Notes: a model not told the origin generated them from the letters alone. Numbered from the stretch's first letter, positions 8,851 through 19,233 are shown. The stretch is DNA of 64,000 bases from an uncultured Paraburkholderia sp. (GCA_940746715.1 CALNWN010000003.1:186001-250000), one strand, 5' to 3'. Numbers and translations: made by a program.

Positions 8851-10338
8851 ATGAGTCTCGCGATCCGCTTCGACGACATCCGCAAGGACTTCGGCCCCGT
8901 GCGCGTGCTGCACGGCGTGAGCTTCGATCTCGCGCCGGGGCGCATCTACGGTTTGCTCGGCGAGAACGGCGCGGGCAAGTCGACGCTGATGAAAATCCTC
9001 GCCGGCTATGAAACCGCGACTTCGGGCACCTTGCTCGTGGATGGCCGCGTGCAGCATTTCAGCGGCTCGCGCGAGGCCGAGTCGCAAGGCATCGTGCTGA
9101 TTCACTAGGAGTTCAATCTCGCCGAGCATCTGACGATTGCGCAGAACATGTATCTCGGCCACGAGAAGCGGCGCGGCTGGTTCGTCGACGCCGCCGCGAT
9201 GCGCGCCGAAGCCGTGCGCTATCTTGCGCAGGTCGGGCTCGACAAGGCGCCCGATACGAAGGTGCGCGAGCTGATCGTCGCGGAAAAGCAGATGGTGGAG
9301 ATCGCCAAAGCGCTGTCGCGCCGCGCGCGGCTGCTCATCATGGACGAGCCCACGGCGACACTCACGCCCTCAGAGACCGAGCGTCTCTTCACGCTGATGG
9401 CGAAGCTGAAGGCCGACGGCGTCACCATTGTCTACATCTCGCACAAGCTCGACGAAGTGGAGCGCATCACCGACGAGCTCATCGTGATGCGCGACGGCCG
9501 CTTCGTCGCGCGCAATGAGACCGCGGCGCTCGCGCGGCAACAGATGGCGAACCTGATGGTCGGCTGCGACGTCTCCGACATGTTCCCCGGCAAGATCACG
9601 GTGCCCGCGACCGCGCCAGTCGCACTGAAGGTGGAAGGGCTCACGGTGCCGGACTGGGTCGACGGTTTGAGCTTCGACGTGCGCGCCGGCGAAGTGCTCG
9701 GCTTCGCGGGGCTCGTCGGCGCGGGCCGCACGGAAGCGTTCGAGGCGATCATCGGATTGCGCAAGCGCACGGCGGCGCGCATCGAAATCGCGGGCCGCCC
9801 GGTCGAGCTGAAAAGCCCGCGCGACGCGATGCGCCACGGTCTCACGTATCTCAGCGAAGATCGCAAGGGCAAGGGCCTGCACGTGAATCTGAACCTGCAG
9901 GACAACCTCACGCTGATGACGCTGGAACGTTACGCGCATCCGCTACTCGATCTGAAGGCGGGCCGCGAGGCCTTGAAGAGCGCCGTCAGCGAATTCGGCA
10001 TTCGCACCGGTGACCTGACGAGCCGCGCGCGCATGCTCTCGGGCGGCAACCAGCAGAAGCTCGCGCTCGCCAAGTTCCTGCAGCCCGAGCCTGACGTCAT
10101 CGTGCTCGACGAGCCGACACGCGGCGTCGATGTCGGCGCGAAACGCGACATCTATTTCCTGATTCATCGCCTCGCCGCGCAAGGCCGCGCGGTGATCGTC
10201 ATTTCATCCGAACTGATCGAGCTGATCGGCTTGTGCCATCGCGTCGCCGTGATGCGCGCGGGACGTCTGCAAGCCACGCTCACGCTCGAACACCTGACCG
10301 AAGAGGAGTTGATCGCCCATGCGACCGGCACCCACTGA
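8851..10338 (+). pseudogene. sugar ABC transporter ATP-binding protein (RbsA/MglA type), nonsense mutation
   Basis: A double-ATPase subunit of ribose/galactose-type importers, about 495 codons in one frame. Walker A GENGAGKST is at about 38-46. Codon 86 is TAG (9106-9108) exactly where the family has the Q-loop glutamine (IHQEFNL), so CAG to TAG is the likely change. After the stop the frame continues cleanly with the first Walker B (LLIMDEPTATLT), the second cassette, signature LSGGNQQK and [16 protein letters not shown]. Without suppression only an 85-residue fragment is made, and a restart at 9148 would lack the first Walker A. The transporter is probably dead although permease and binding protein look intact. 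Confidence 0.85.
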
Positions 10339-11336
10339 AGCCGCGCAATCCGGCCGCGCTGCGCTTCGCGCAGCGTCTCTATGCGCTCGGGCCGTTCGCC
10401 GGTCTGATTGCGCTGTGCGTCGTCGGCACGCTGCTCAACCGCGACTTCGCGACGCTCGACAACATGATGATGAACGTGCTCACGCGCACGTCGTTTATCG
10501 GCATCATCGCGGTCGGCATGACGTTCGTGATCATCTCGGGCGGCATCGATCTTTCTGTCGGCTCGATGGCCGCGTTGATTGCGGGCAGCATGATCTGGCT
10601 GATGAACGGGCTCGCGGCGGGCGTCTGCGGCCATACGTTCGCGCCGCTCGCGATCGTGCTCCTCGGCATTGTGTTCGCGCTCGTGCTGGGCGGACTGTTC
10701 GGCTGCGCGCATGGTCTTCTCATCACGAAGGGACGCATCGAGCCGTTTATCGTCACGCTCGGGACGCTCGGCATCTTTCGCGCAGTGCTGACATGGCTCG
10801 CCGACGGCGGCGCACTGACGCTAGATAATTCGTTATCCGATCTTTATGGACCGGTCTATTACGCGAGCCTCTTCGGCGTGCCCGTGCCGATCTGGGTGTT
10901 TCTCGTGACGGCGGCAGGCGGCGCGCTGATTCTCAATCGCACGGCATTTGGCCGGCATGTGCAGGCCATCGGCTCGAATGAACAGGTCGCGCGTTATGCG
11001 GCGATCCGCGTCGATACCGTGAAGATCATCACCTACGTGCTGCTCGGCATTTGCGTCGGCGTCGCGATCGTGCTGTACGTGCCGCGTCTCGGCTCGGCGA
11101 CGCCGACCACGGGCTTGCTGTGGGAACTGGAGGCGATTGCCTCGGTGGTGGTGGTGGGCGGCACGGCGCTCAAGGGCGGCGAGGGACGCGTGATCGGCAC
11201 GGTGATCGGCGCCGTTCTGCTTTCCGTGATTGCCAATATCCTGAATCTCACCAGCATCATCAGCGTGTATCTGAACGCGGCGGTGCAGGGCGTGGTGATT
11301 ATTTTCGTCGCGTTCGTGCAACGCGGACGTCGGTAG
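10335..11336 (+). CDS. sugar ABC transporter permease (RbsC type), start uncertain
   Basis: A BPD-transporter-2 family permease with about 8-10 hydrophobic segments, including the conserved [19 protein letters not shown] and [11 protein letters not shown]. The frame is open to the TAG at 11334-11336. The start is a problem: the ATG at 10319, overlapping the ATPase end, is in another frame; in the permease frame the first candidates are CTG 10335 and ATG 10464, and the latter would drop TM1. Removing one base near 10334 would fuse the ATG to the conserved body (MRPAP then [11 protein letters not shown]), so a small frameshift at the start is likely. It would form the inner-membrane channel of the importer. 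Confidence 0.7.
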   Translation: MKPRNPAALRFAQRLYALGPFAGLIALCVVGTLLNRDFATLDNMMMNVLTRTSFIGIIAVGMTFVIISGGIDLSVGSMAALIAGSMIWLMNGLAAGVCGHTFAPLAIVLLGIVFALVLGGLFGCAHGLLITKGRIEPFIVTLGTLGIFRAVLTWLADGGALTLDNSLSDLYGPVYYASLFGVPVPIWVFLVTAAGGALILNRTAFGRHVQAIGSNEQVARYAAIRVDTVKIITYVLLGICVGVAIVLYVPRLGSATPTTGLLWELEAIASVVVVGGTALKGGEGRVIGTVIGAVLLSVIANILNLTSIISVYLNAAVQGVVIIFVAFVQRGRR

Positions 11337-11402
11337 CCATTCGCAGTGAAACAACGGCAGGGGCGCCCGAGCGCCTCATAACAGCAGATAGGAGACGCAA
11401 CC

Positions 11403-12365
11403 ATGAAGCAGGTCATTCGAGCGATCGGCGCCGGCATGCTGGCGTTAGGCATATTGAGCACCGCAGGCGTGGCGCGCGCCGACGACAAGGTCACGCTGGG
11501 CGTCGCGATTCCAACCGCCGACCACGGCTTCATGGGCGGCATCGTCTGGTGGGCCAACAAGGCAAAGGCGGACCTGGAGAAAGCGCACCCGAATCTCAAG
11601 GTGATCGTGAAGACCGCGGCCGGCGCGCCCGAGCAGGCGAACCAGTTGCAGGATCTCGTCACCGTGAACAAGATCAATGCGCTCGTGATTTTCCCGTTCG
11701 AATCGGCGTCTTTGACGCAGCCGGTCGCGCAGGTCAAGAAGAAAGGCGTGTACGTGACGGTGGTGGACCGCGGCCTCACCGACACCAGCGCGCAAGACGC
11801 GTATGTGGCCGGCGACAACACCGCGTTCGGCAGAATTCCGGCCGAATATCTGGCGAAGGCGCTCGACGGCAAGGGCGACATCGTCGCGCTGCGCGGCATT
11901 CCGACCACGCTCGACAACGAACGTTGGACCGCTTTCACGGGTGTGCTGAAAGGCTATCCGAACATCAAGATTCTCGACGCGAAGTACGCAAACTGGAATC
12001 GCGACGACGCCTTCAAGGTGATGCAGGACTATCTCACGCGCTTCAAGCACATCGACGCCGTCTGGGCCGCCGACGACGACATGGCGGTCGGCGTGCTCAA
12101 AGCGATCGACCAAGCCAAGCGCAACGACATCAAGATCGTGTTTGGCGGCGCGGGCTCGAAGGGCATGGTCAAGAACGTGATGGACGGCGCGCCGCTCATC
12201 AAGGCCGACGTGTCGTACTCGCCGAAATTCATCTACGACGCGATCAAGCTCACGGCCGAGGCGCGGCTAAAGGGCGAGAAATTGCCCGCGACGACGATCA
12301 TTCCGTCGGTGCTGATCACGAAGGAAAACGCGAAGGACTTCTACTTCCCGGACTCTCCGTTCTGA
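11403..12365 (+). CDS. sugar ABC transporter substrate-binding protein
   Basis: 320 residues, intact, ribose-binding-protein-like (periplasmic binding protein type I). A Sec signal peptide of about 26 residues ([19 protein letters not shown], cleavage after ARA) precedes [14 protein letters not shown], the usual first beta strand. Later segments include [11 protein letters not shown] and the hinge/second lobe [16 protein letters not shown]. It would deliver the ligand to the RbsC-type permease; the specificity cannot be read from sequence, though the flanking isomerase and Gfo/Idh genes suggest a rare sugar or polyol. A ribosome site (GGAGACG) lies just before the ATG. Confidence 0.85.
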   Translation: MKQVIRAIGAGMLALGILSTAGVARADDKVTLGVAIPTADHGFMGGIVWWANKAKADLEKAHPNLKVIVKTAAGAPEQANQLQDLVTVNKINALVIFPFESASLTQPVAQVKKKGVYVTVVDRGLTDTSAQDAYVAGDNTAFGRIPAEYLAKALDGKGDIVALRGIPTTLDNERWTAFTGVLKGYPNIKILDAKYANWNRDDAFKVMQDYLTRFKHIDAVWAADDDMAVGVLKAIDQAKRNDIKIVFGGAGSKGMVKNVMDGAPLIKADVSYSPKFIYDAIKLTAEARLKGEKLPATTIIPSVLITKENAKDFYFPDSPF

Positions 12366-12406
12366 GCATGAGTCGCAACGCGCGCTCTCGTTAAAGGAAC
12401 CACACG

Positions 12407-13457
12407 ATGAGAACCATCAAAGGCCCGGCGATTTTTCTTGCTCAGTTCATGGGCGACGAGGCGCCGTTCGACAATCTCGCGCATCTGGCCAGCTGGGCCG
12501 CGGGTCTCGGCTTCAAGGGCATTCAGGTGCCGTGCGATGCGCGCCTGATCGATCTCGAGCAGGCCGCTTCGAGTCAGGCGTATTGCGACGAGCTGCGCGA
12601 AACAGTGGACAACGCGGGCGTGACGATCACCGAGCTGTCGACGCATCTGCAAGGGCAACTGGTAGCCGTCCACCCCGCGTATGACAGCCTGTTCGACGGC
12701 TTCGCGGCCCCGCACGTGCGCGGCAATCCGGCGGCGCGCACGCAGTGGGCCGTCGAGCAACTGAAGCTCGCGGCGAAAGCGTCGCAGCGTCTGGGGCTCG
12801 ACACGCATGTGTCGTTTTCCGGCGCGCTCGCGTGGCCGTATCTATACCCGTGGCCGCAGCGTCCGGCCGGTTTGATCGAAGCCGCATTCGACGAACTCGC
12901 GCGCCGCTGGACGCCGATTCTCGACGCGTTCGACGCCGCGGGCGTGAACGTCTGCTACGAGCTGCATCCGGGCAGAGGATCTGCACGACGGCGTGACCTT
13001 CGAGCGTTTCCTCGCCGCTGTGAAGGATCATCCGCGCGCGAACATCCTTTACGACCCGAGCCATTTCGTCTTGCAGCAGCTCGACTATCTCGCGTTCATC
13101 GACATCTATCACGAGCGCATCAAGGCGTTTCATGTGAAGGACGCGGAGTTTCGGCCGAACGGCAAGCAGGGCGCGTACGGCGGCTATAGCGGCTGGGTGG
13201 AGCGCGCGGGGCGCTTCCGCTCGCTGGGCGATGGGCAGGTCGACTTTCGCGCGATTTTTTCGAAGATGGCGCAATACGATTTTCCCGGCTGGGCGGTGCT
13301 CGAATGGGAATGCGCGCTCAAGCATCCGCACGACGGCGCACGCGAGGGCGCGCAGTTCATTCGCGAGCACATCATCCGCGTGGCCGAGCATGCATTCGAC
13401 GACTTCGCGCAAAGCGGCGCCGATGCAGCGCAACTGAAGCGCCTGCTCGGCATATGA
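12407..13457 (+). pseudogene. sugar phosphate isomerase/epimerase, frameshifted
   Basis: A xylose-isomerase-like TIM-barrel (AP endonuclease 2 superfamily) gene of about 350 codons in two frames. The first frame carries GFKGIQVPCDARLIDL and ends at the metal-ligand segment CYELHPG; the second resumes with DGVTFERFLAAVKDHP and carries the later ligands (YDPSHF, AFHVKDAEF, LEWECALKHP). One extra base near 12974 separates them (HPGEDLHDGV restored by its removal). The product would have lost most metal ligands. Its place between the binding protein and a Gfo/Idh dehydrogenase suggests it processed the imported sugar. Confidence 0.85.
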
Positions 13458-13493
13458 AGCGAAGCGCAAACATCAGCGGAAGGAGAGAATGCG

Positions 13494-14639
13494 ATGCCCT
13501 ACAGAAAACTGAGGCTCGGCATGGTGGGCGGCGGGCAGGGCGCCTTCATCGGCGCGGTGCATCGGATCGCCGCGCGCCTCGACGGTCGTTTCGAACTCGT
13601 GGCGGTCGCGTTGTCCTCCGACCCGCAACGTGCGTGCGAGAGCGCCGCCGAGGCGGGCATCGCGCGCAGCTATGACGACTGGCGCGAGATGGCGCGCGCG
13701 GAAGCGGCACGCGATGACGGCATCGACGCCGTCGCGATCGTCACGCCGAACCATCTGCACGCACCGGTCGCGACTGCGTTTCTCGAAGCCGGCATCCATG
13801 TGGTGTGCGACAAGCCGCTCGCCATCTCGCTGGCTGAAGGCGAGGCGCTCTCGCGACACTCGCGCGCGAGAAAAACCGGCTTTTCGCGCTCACGCATACC
13901 TATTCCGGCTATCCGCTCGTGCGGCACGCGCGCGAAATGATAGAAGCGGGCGAGCTCGGCCAGATTCGCGTGGTGCAGGTCGAATACGCGCAAGACTGGC
14001 TCGCCGAACCGGTCGAAAACGGCGGCCTGAACAAGCAGGCGGGCTGGCGCACGGACCCGGCGTTAGCGGGACCGGCAGGCTGTCTCGGCGATATCGGCAC
14101 GCATGCATACCATCTCGCCGCTTTCGTCACCGGCATGACGCCTGTAGCGCTTTCCGCCGAGTTGCACACGTTCGTGCCGGGCCGGCGCATCGACGATCAC
14201 GTGCAGGCCATGCTGCGCTATGCGAACGGCGCGCGGCATGCTGTGGGCGAGCCAGGTGGCGAGCGGCGCGGAAAACGCGTTGCGTCTGCGCGTGTACGGG
14301 ACGAAAGCGGGTCTCGCATTCGATCAGGAGCAGCCCAACGAACTGTGGTTCACGCCGCTTGGCGGCACAGCGCAGCGTTTGACGCGCGCCCGTGTGAGCG
14401 GAGCCGCCGCCCACGCGACGCGGGTGCCGCCGGGCCATCCCGAAGGTTACCTAGAGGCGTTCGCGCAGTTGTATCGGGACGCCGCGTTGCAGATCGAGGC
14501 GCTCAACGAGGGCCGCGCGTTGCCCGCCGAAAGTCTGTTGCTCACCACCGTGGATGACGGCGTGGCGGGCTTGCGCTTTATCGACGCCGTGCTCGCGAGC
14601 AGCGCGGCGAATGGACAGTGGCGCGACATCACGCCGTAA
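13494..14639 (+). pseudogene. Gfo/Idh/MocA-family oxidoreductase, two frameshifts
   Basis: An NAD(P)-dependent sugar/polyol dehydrogenase of about 382 codons. The Rossmann motif RLGMVGGGQGAFIGAVH and the lysine motif CDKPLAISLAEG lie in the first frame. A one-base loss near 13855 moves the frame to REKNRLFALTHTYSGYPLVRHA and the catalytic GCLGDIGTHAYHLA. A two-base loss near 14230, within an alternating GC tract, moves it back to GMLWASQVASGAEN and the rest of the C-terminal domain. The encoded product stops soon after the first lesion and cannot be active. It is the last gene of the LacI-controlled catabolic locus. Confidence 0.85.
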
Positions 14640-14644
14640 GCGTT

Positions 14645-14905
14645 CTAGCTTCCTTTGCTTTTTCTGATCTGCGCTTCGAACGCCACATCTAGCTTGCTCG
14701 CCTTGCGCGGCTTTTGCGGACCGTAGGCGCCGACGAACTTGACGAACTCGTCGAGCGCGAGCGGATCGGACACCTTCTTGTCCGTGCCGCCCGATTTGTC
14801 GACGAGATAAAAGAGGCCGCCGGAGAGGCTGATAGCGGCGAACTGCGGATTGCCGCTGCGCGTTTTCAGCCGCTCGACAGCGTGGATGGCTCGCGTGGTG
14901 CGCAT
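14645..14905 (-). CDS. small conserved hypothetical protein
   Basis: 86 residues from ATG 14905; basic, with the segments GNPQFAAISLSGGLFYLVD and DPLALDEFVKFVGAYG and a Lys/Arg-rich C terminus. I recognise it only as a small protein of Burkholderia-type genomes and know no function. No signal peptide or membrane segment. It is convergent with the dehydrogenase remnant, 5 bp away, and lies downstream of the chimeric cysB gene on the same strand. Confidence 0.6.
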   Translation of the reverse strand: MRTTRAIHAVERLKTRSGNPQFAAISLSGGLFYLVDKSGGTDKKVSDPLALDEFVKFVGAYGPQKPRKASKLDVAFEAQIRKSKGS

Positions 14906-14988
14906 GATGTGGGACTGCTGGTCGGTTAAAGCTACTACTTTAGCAATTCGCACAGACCGCCGCCGCAACGGCGGTCGCAGCGTCGAGC

Positions 14989-15627
14989 TTACTGACTGAG
15001 ATACACGAACTTGCCGTTGCGGATGATGCCCATCACGCTCGCGCGCTGATCCAGCCCGACGTGGTCCTTCGCGCTCGTATTGACGACGCCGTTCGGCACG
15101 ACCAGTTCATGCGCGTGTTCGAGCTCGTTGCGCAATGCGACGCGGAAAGACTGCGTCCCCGGTTGTGCCGTCTTGAGCGCGCGCGTCACGGCATCCTGCA
15201 GACGCGGGTAGACGCCGGCGGCATCGCCCGCGAATTGCGTCACGCTGCCCGGACCGTACTTCGCTTCATACTCGTTCGTGAAGGCGAGCGCCGCCTTCTT
15301 CGCGGGATGATCCGCGGGCAGCGTGCGCGCGACGACGACAGGCTGCGTCGGAAACAGCGTGCCTTCCACATCCTTGCCGACGCGCTTCAGGCTCTCCACT
15401 TCCTGCAAGATCCGCTCGACCGACTGCAGAATGATCCGGCCCGGCTCGGTCAGCGAACGCACGCGCTTGCCATGCCGCGTGAAGATTTCCACGCCCAGCT
15501 CGTCCTCCAGCTCGATGATCGCCTTCGATACGCCCGGCTGGCTTGTATACAGCGCCTTGGCCGCTTCCGTCAGATTAAAGTTCTGCCGCACAGCCTCGCG
15601 GACGAAGCGGAACTGGTGCAGATTCAT
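14989..15627 (-). pseudogene. cysB: chimeric gene: CysB DNA-binding half fused to the C terminus of a branched-chain amino acid binding protein
   Basis: Residues 1-86 are an excellent match to Burkholderia CysB (MNLHQFRFVREAVRQNFNL, TSQPGVSKAIIELEDELG, KRVRSLTEPGR), i.e. the LysR-type HTH and linker of the sulfate-assimilation activator. From about residue 87 (VEGTLFPTQPVVVARTLPAD) the protein becomes the C-terminal lobe of a LivJ/LivK-type periplasmic binding protein (FAGDAAGVYPRLQDAV, DHVGLDQRASVMGI). The junction is in frame near 15369. CysB normally has about 310 residues with an inducer-binding domain, all lost here. A deletion joining two same-strand genes is the simplest explanation. 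The gene keeps its own start and upstream region, so a 212-residue fusion may be made, without sulfur-responsive activation and without a signal peptide for the LivK part. Confidence 0.85.
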
Positions 15628-15847
15628 ATATAACCTCTCCGCATATCAAAAGAATTTTTTAGTCGTTTGAAATATAAGGCCAGTTTATTACGATCTGTCC
15701 ATCTTTTTCAAAATGGATATCTGTATTTGTTATAAGCAAATGAGAGATAGGTCTAAACCCTGACTCGAAGTGGCTGACAAACACGGACGTTCAGAGCGCG
15801 GCGGAACCGGACCGCTGTGGGTAACGCAAAAAAATTGGGGTCCCCGA
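15628..15847. promoter_or_regulatory. divergent cysB-cysI control region
   Basis: A 220-bp A/T-rich gap between the divergent cysB-type and cysI starts, markedly poorer in GC than its surroundings. In this group CysB acts on this intergenic region. Tracts such as TTTGTTATAAGCAAATGAG could be activator or promoter elements, but I cannot define the exact sites. Confidence 0.45.
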
Positions 15848-16999
15848 ATGTACCAATACGATCAGTACGACCAGACCATCGTCGATGAACGGGTCGCGCA
15901 GTACGCCGATCAGGTTCGCCGCCGCTTGTCGGGCGAATTGAGCGAAGAGGAGTTCCGTCCGCTGCGTCTGCAGAACGGTCTGTACTACCAGCGCCACGCG
16001 TACATGCACCGCATCGCGATTCCCTACGGCAATCTGCGCAGCGACCAGCTGCGCATGCTCGCCACCATCGCGCGCGAGCACGACCGCGGTTACGGCCATT
16101 TCTCCACGCGCTCGAACATCCAGTACAACTGGATCAAGCTCGAGGAAACGCCGGAGATTCTGCGCAAGCTCGCGTCGGTGCAGATGCACGCCATTCAGAC
16201 CTCGGGAAATTGCATCCGCAACATTACCGCCGATCAGTTCGCGGGTGTCGCGCCCGACGAATTCGTCGATCCGCGGCCGTGGGCGGAAATTCTGCGTCAA
16301 TGGTCGACGTTCCACCCTGAATTCCTGTGGCTGCCGCGCAAGTTCAAGATCGCCGTGTCCGGTTCGCATGAAGACCGTGCCGCCGTGCAGATTCACGACA
16401 TGGGTGTGTACGTGAAGCGCAATGCGCAAGGCGAGCTGGTGGTCGACATTCTGGCGGGCGGCGGTCTGGGCCGCACGCCGGTCGTCGGCGCGGTGATCCG
16501 CCGCGATCTGCCGTGGCAACACCTGCTGACGTACAGCGAAGCCGTGCTGCGTGTGTACAATCGCTACGGCCGCCGCGACAACATGTACAAGGCGCGTATC
16601 AAGATTCTCGTGAAGGCGCTGCCGCCGGAGAAGTTTGCCGCTCAGGTCGAAGAAGAATGGCAGCACCTGAAGGACGGTCCTTCGACGCTCACGCAAGCTG
16701 AACTGGATCGCGTGTCGCAATACTTCCAGCCGCCGGTGTACGAGAAGCTCGCCGACACGGACGCTTCGTTCGAAAAGCATCTGCTGGAAAACCGCGCGTT
16801 CGCGCGCTGGGTCGAGCGCAACGTGCGTCCGCATAAGGTGTCGGGCTACGCGGCGGTCACGCTGTCGCTGAAGAACGGCATTGTCGCGCCGGGCGACGCC
16901 ACGGACGCGCAAATGGAAGCCGTCGCGGATTGGGCCGACGCCGCTTGCATTCTGGCAAGCGGCGCGCGACGCGCTCGTCGCCTCGCGCGGCGCCGATGA
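15848..16999 (+). pseudogene. cysI: sulfite reductase hemoprotein, 3' third deleted
   Basis: The N-terminal two thirds of the assimilatory (nitrite/)sulfite reductase: MYQYDQYDQTIVDERV start, RLQNGLYYQRHAYMHRIAIPYG, siroheme-binding arginine region GHFSTRSNIQYNW, TSGNCIRNITADQFAG and GGGLGRTP. Similarity ends at about residue 365 (VADWADA, near 16941), where the sequence jumps into the DUF934 gene out of frame and stops at 16999. The missing approximately 180 residues hold the four cysteines that bind the 4Fe-4S cluster and siroheme, so the protein cannot reduce sulfite. ATG 15848 is preferred over an upstream in-frame ATG because the family begins with MYQYDQ. Confidence 0.9.
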
Positions 17000-17375
17000 A
17001 CTCGGCGTGTGGCTCGCGCCGGACAGCGAACCGGCTGACATTGCCGGCGACCTCGACAAGCTCGCGCTCATCGCCGTGGACTTTCCGGTGTTTCGCGACG
17101 GCCGCGGCTACAGCATCGGCCGTTTGCTGCGCGAGCGCCATGGGTACAAGGGCGAGTTGCGCGCAATCGGCGACGTGCTGCGCGACTAGGTGCGCCTGAT
17201 GTTCCGCTGCGGCTTCGACGCCTTTGCCGTGCGCGAGGACAAGGACATCGCCGACGCAATCAAGGCATTCGACGACTTCACCGTGCAGTACCAGGGCGCA
17301 TTCGACGAACCGTCGCCGCTCTTCCGCCGCGCTGCGCTGTCAGCGTCGTCTGCTTCCGCAAAGGTCCTGGCATGA
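16941..17375 (+). pseudogene. DUF934 protein of the cysteine operon, 5' deleted plus nonsense mutation
   Basis: A DUF934 (oxidoreductase-like, always in cys operons) remnant beginning at PLAFWQAARDALVA, followed by LGVWLAPDSEP, IAVDFPVFRDGRGYS and LRAIGDVLRD. TAG at 17187-17189 stands where the family has Gln (RDQVRLMFRCGFDAF), a CAG-to-TAG change. The first 45-50 residues are gone, removed with the end of cysI. Its TGA overlaps the cysH ATG (ATGA), so the operon order is unchanged. The biochemical role of DUF934 is unknown; its gene usually lies between cysI and cysH. Confidence 0.85.
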
Positions 17376-18109
17376 GCGCCGCCTTGCCGCAATCGCTCGC
17401 GCCGGAACTCGCCGCGAAGGTCGAGCGCCTGAACGCGCTGCTCGATTCGATCGCCGCGCGCCACGCTAACGTGAAGCTCGCGAGCAGCCTCGCCGCCGAA
17501 GACATGCTGCTCACGCACGCGATTCTGTCGCGCGACGTGAAGATCGGCATCTTCTCGTTGAACACGGGCCGCCTGCATGCCGAAACGCTTGGCATGATCG
17601 ATCGCGTGAAAGAGCGCTATGGCTACGAGATCGAGCAGTTTCACCCGCAGGCTGCCGCGGTCGACGAATACGTCGCCTCGCATGGCCTGAATGCGTTTTA
17701 TGAAAGCGTCGACCTGCGTAAGCGCTGCTGCGAAATCCGCAAGGTGGAGCCGCTCAATCGCGCGCTGTCGGATGTCAGCGCATGGGTGACGGGCCAGCGT
17801 CGCGAGCAGTCGGTGACGCGTGCGGAACTGCACGACGCCGCGCGCAACATCGCGAAGTTCAATCCGCTGACGGACTGGACGGAAGCGGAAGTGTGGGACT
17901 ACCTGAAGGCGTTCGACGTGCCGGTGAATCCGCTGCACGCGCGCGGTTATCCGAGCATTGGCTGCGAGCCCTGCACGCGTGCGGTGCGCCCCGGCGAAGA
18001 CAGCCGTGCGGGTCGCTGGTGGGAGTCGCGCGATACGAAGGAATGCGGCCTGCACATCACGACGATTACGCCGATTGCGGTGGACCGCAGCGAGAACGCT
18101 CCGGCCTGA
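17372..18109 (+). CDS. cysH: assimilatory adenylylsulfate (APS/PAPS) reductase
   Basis: 245 residues, intact. Reduces activated sulfate to sulfite with thioredoxin or glutaredoxin. The two cysteine pairs Cys119-Cys120 (KRCCEIRK) and Cys198/Cys201 (GCEPCTRA), which bind a 4Fe-4S cluster, mark the APS-type enzyme, and the C-terminal catalytic Cys225 lies in KECGLH. The nucleotide region SSLAAEDMLL and LNTGRLHAET are conserved. It overlaps the end of the DUF934 remnant by 4 bp and precedes cysD by 134 bp. It is open although the next enzyme (CysI) is destroyed; if expressed, it would make sulfite with no local route onward. Confidence 0.93.
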   Translation: MSAALPQSLAPELAAKVERLNALLDSIAARHANVKLASSLAAEDMLLTHAILSRDVKIGIFSLNTGRLHAETLGMIDRVKERYGYEIEQFHPQAAAVDEYVASHGLNAFYESVDLRKRCCEIRKVEPLNRALSDVSAWVTGQRREQSVTRAELHDAARNIAKFNPLTDWTEAEVWDYLKAFDVPVNPLHARGYPSIGCEPCTRAVRPGEDSRAGRWWESRDTKECGLHITTITPIAVDRSENAPA

Positions 18110-18243
18110 AGCATGGCTGATTTGTGCGGCGTTGGCATCGTGTTGAAGACTTGCCTTTGCGTCTTCGCGCCGCACATACCGGACTGAATCTCTGAGCTTT
18201 CACGGGCAACCGCTCGGCAAGCGAATCAACGAAGGACCCAAAC

Positions 18244-19206
18244 ATGAGCACCACGCTCGATTCCACTGTCAACGCTCCGCTTGCCAACACGGCGAACCGG
18301 ATGGATCACCTCGATTGGCTCGAAGCCGAGTCGATTCATATCCTGCGCGAACTGGTCGCCGAATGCAGCAAGCCCGCGCTGCTGTTTTCGGGCGGCAAGG
18401 ATTCGGTCGTCGTGCTCGCGCTCGCGATGAAGGCGTTCGGCATCGGCGCGAATCGCAAGACCGTGCTGCCGTTCCCGCTCGTGCATATCGACACCGGCCA
18501 CAACTACGACGAAGTGATCGACTTCCGCGACCGTCGCGCGAAAGAGATCGGCGCTGAACTGGTGGTCGGCCATGTTGAAGATTCGATCAAGCGCGGCACG
18601 GTGCGTCTGCGTCGCGAAACGGATTCGCGCAATGCGGCGCAAGCGGTGACGCTGCTCGAAACCATCGAAGAGCACGGCTTTACCGCGCTGATCGGCGGCG
18701 CGCGCCGCGACGAAGAAAAGGCCCGTGCGAAAGAACGCATTTTCTCGTTCCGCGACGAGTTCGGCCAATGGGATCCGAAAGCGCAGCGCCCGGAGCTGTG
18801 GAGCCTGTACAACGCGCGCCTGCATAACGGCGAACATCTGCGCGTGTTCCCGATTTCGAACTGGACCGAGCTCGACGTGTGGCAATACATCGCGCGCGAA
18901 AAGCTCGAACTGCCGTCCATTTACTACGCGCACCGCCGCGAGATCGTGCGCCGCAACGGCCTGCTCGTGCCGGTCACGCCGCTCACGCCGATGCGCGAAG
19001 GCGAAGTCAGCGAAACGGCTGTGGTGCGTTTCCGCACGGTGGGCGACATCAGCTGCACGTGCCCGGTGGAAAGCGATGCGGACGATCTCCAGAAGATCAT
19101 CGCCGAAACGGCCGTGACAGAAATCACGGAGCGGGGCGCTACGCGGATGGACGATCAGGTCTCCGAAGCCGCGATGGAACAGCGCAAAAAGCAAGGTTAT
19201 TTCTAA
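18244..19206 (+). CDS. cysD: sulfate adenylyltransferase subunit 2
   Basis: 320 residues, intact. The PP-loop SGGKDS (49-54) identifies the ATP-pyrophosphatase fold that forms APS from ATP and sulfate; IGGARRDEEKARAKERIFSFRD and the C-terminal QRKKQGYF are typical of CysD. Works as a heterodimer with the GTPase CysN, whose gene starts 27 bp downstream. Possible start codons other than ATG 18244 are not needed; a GAAGGA ribosome site precedes it. Confidence 0.95.
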   Translation: MSTTLDSTVNAPLANTANRMDHLDWLEAESIHILRELVAECSKPALLFSGGKDSVVVLALAMKAFGIGANRKTVLPFPLVHIDTGHNYDEVIDFRDRRAKEIGAELVVGHVEDSIKRGTVRLRRETDSRNAAQAVTLLETIEEHGFTALIGGARRDEEKARAKERIFSFRDEFGQWDPKAQRPELWSLYNARLHNGEHLRVFPISNWTELDVWQYIAREKLELPSIYYAHRREIVRRNGLLVPVTPLTPMREGEVSETAVVRFRTVGDISCTCPVESDADDLQKIIAETAVTEITERGATRMDDQVSEAAMEQRKKQGYF

Positions 19207-19233
19207 GCACGCCGAAAGAGGAACACGAACATC

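Noticed and set aside
9106..17189. In-frame TAG codons read as a recoded amino acid
   Set aside because: TAA, TAG and TGA all occur both inside broken genes and as normal ends, and frameshifts and deletions accompany them, so decay explains them better than recoding.
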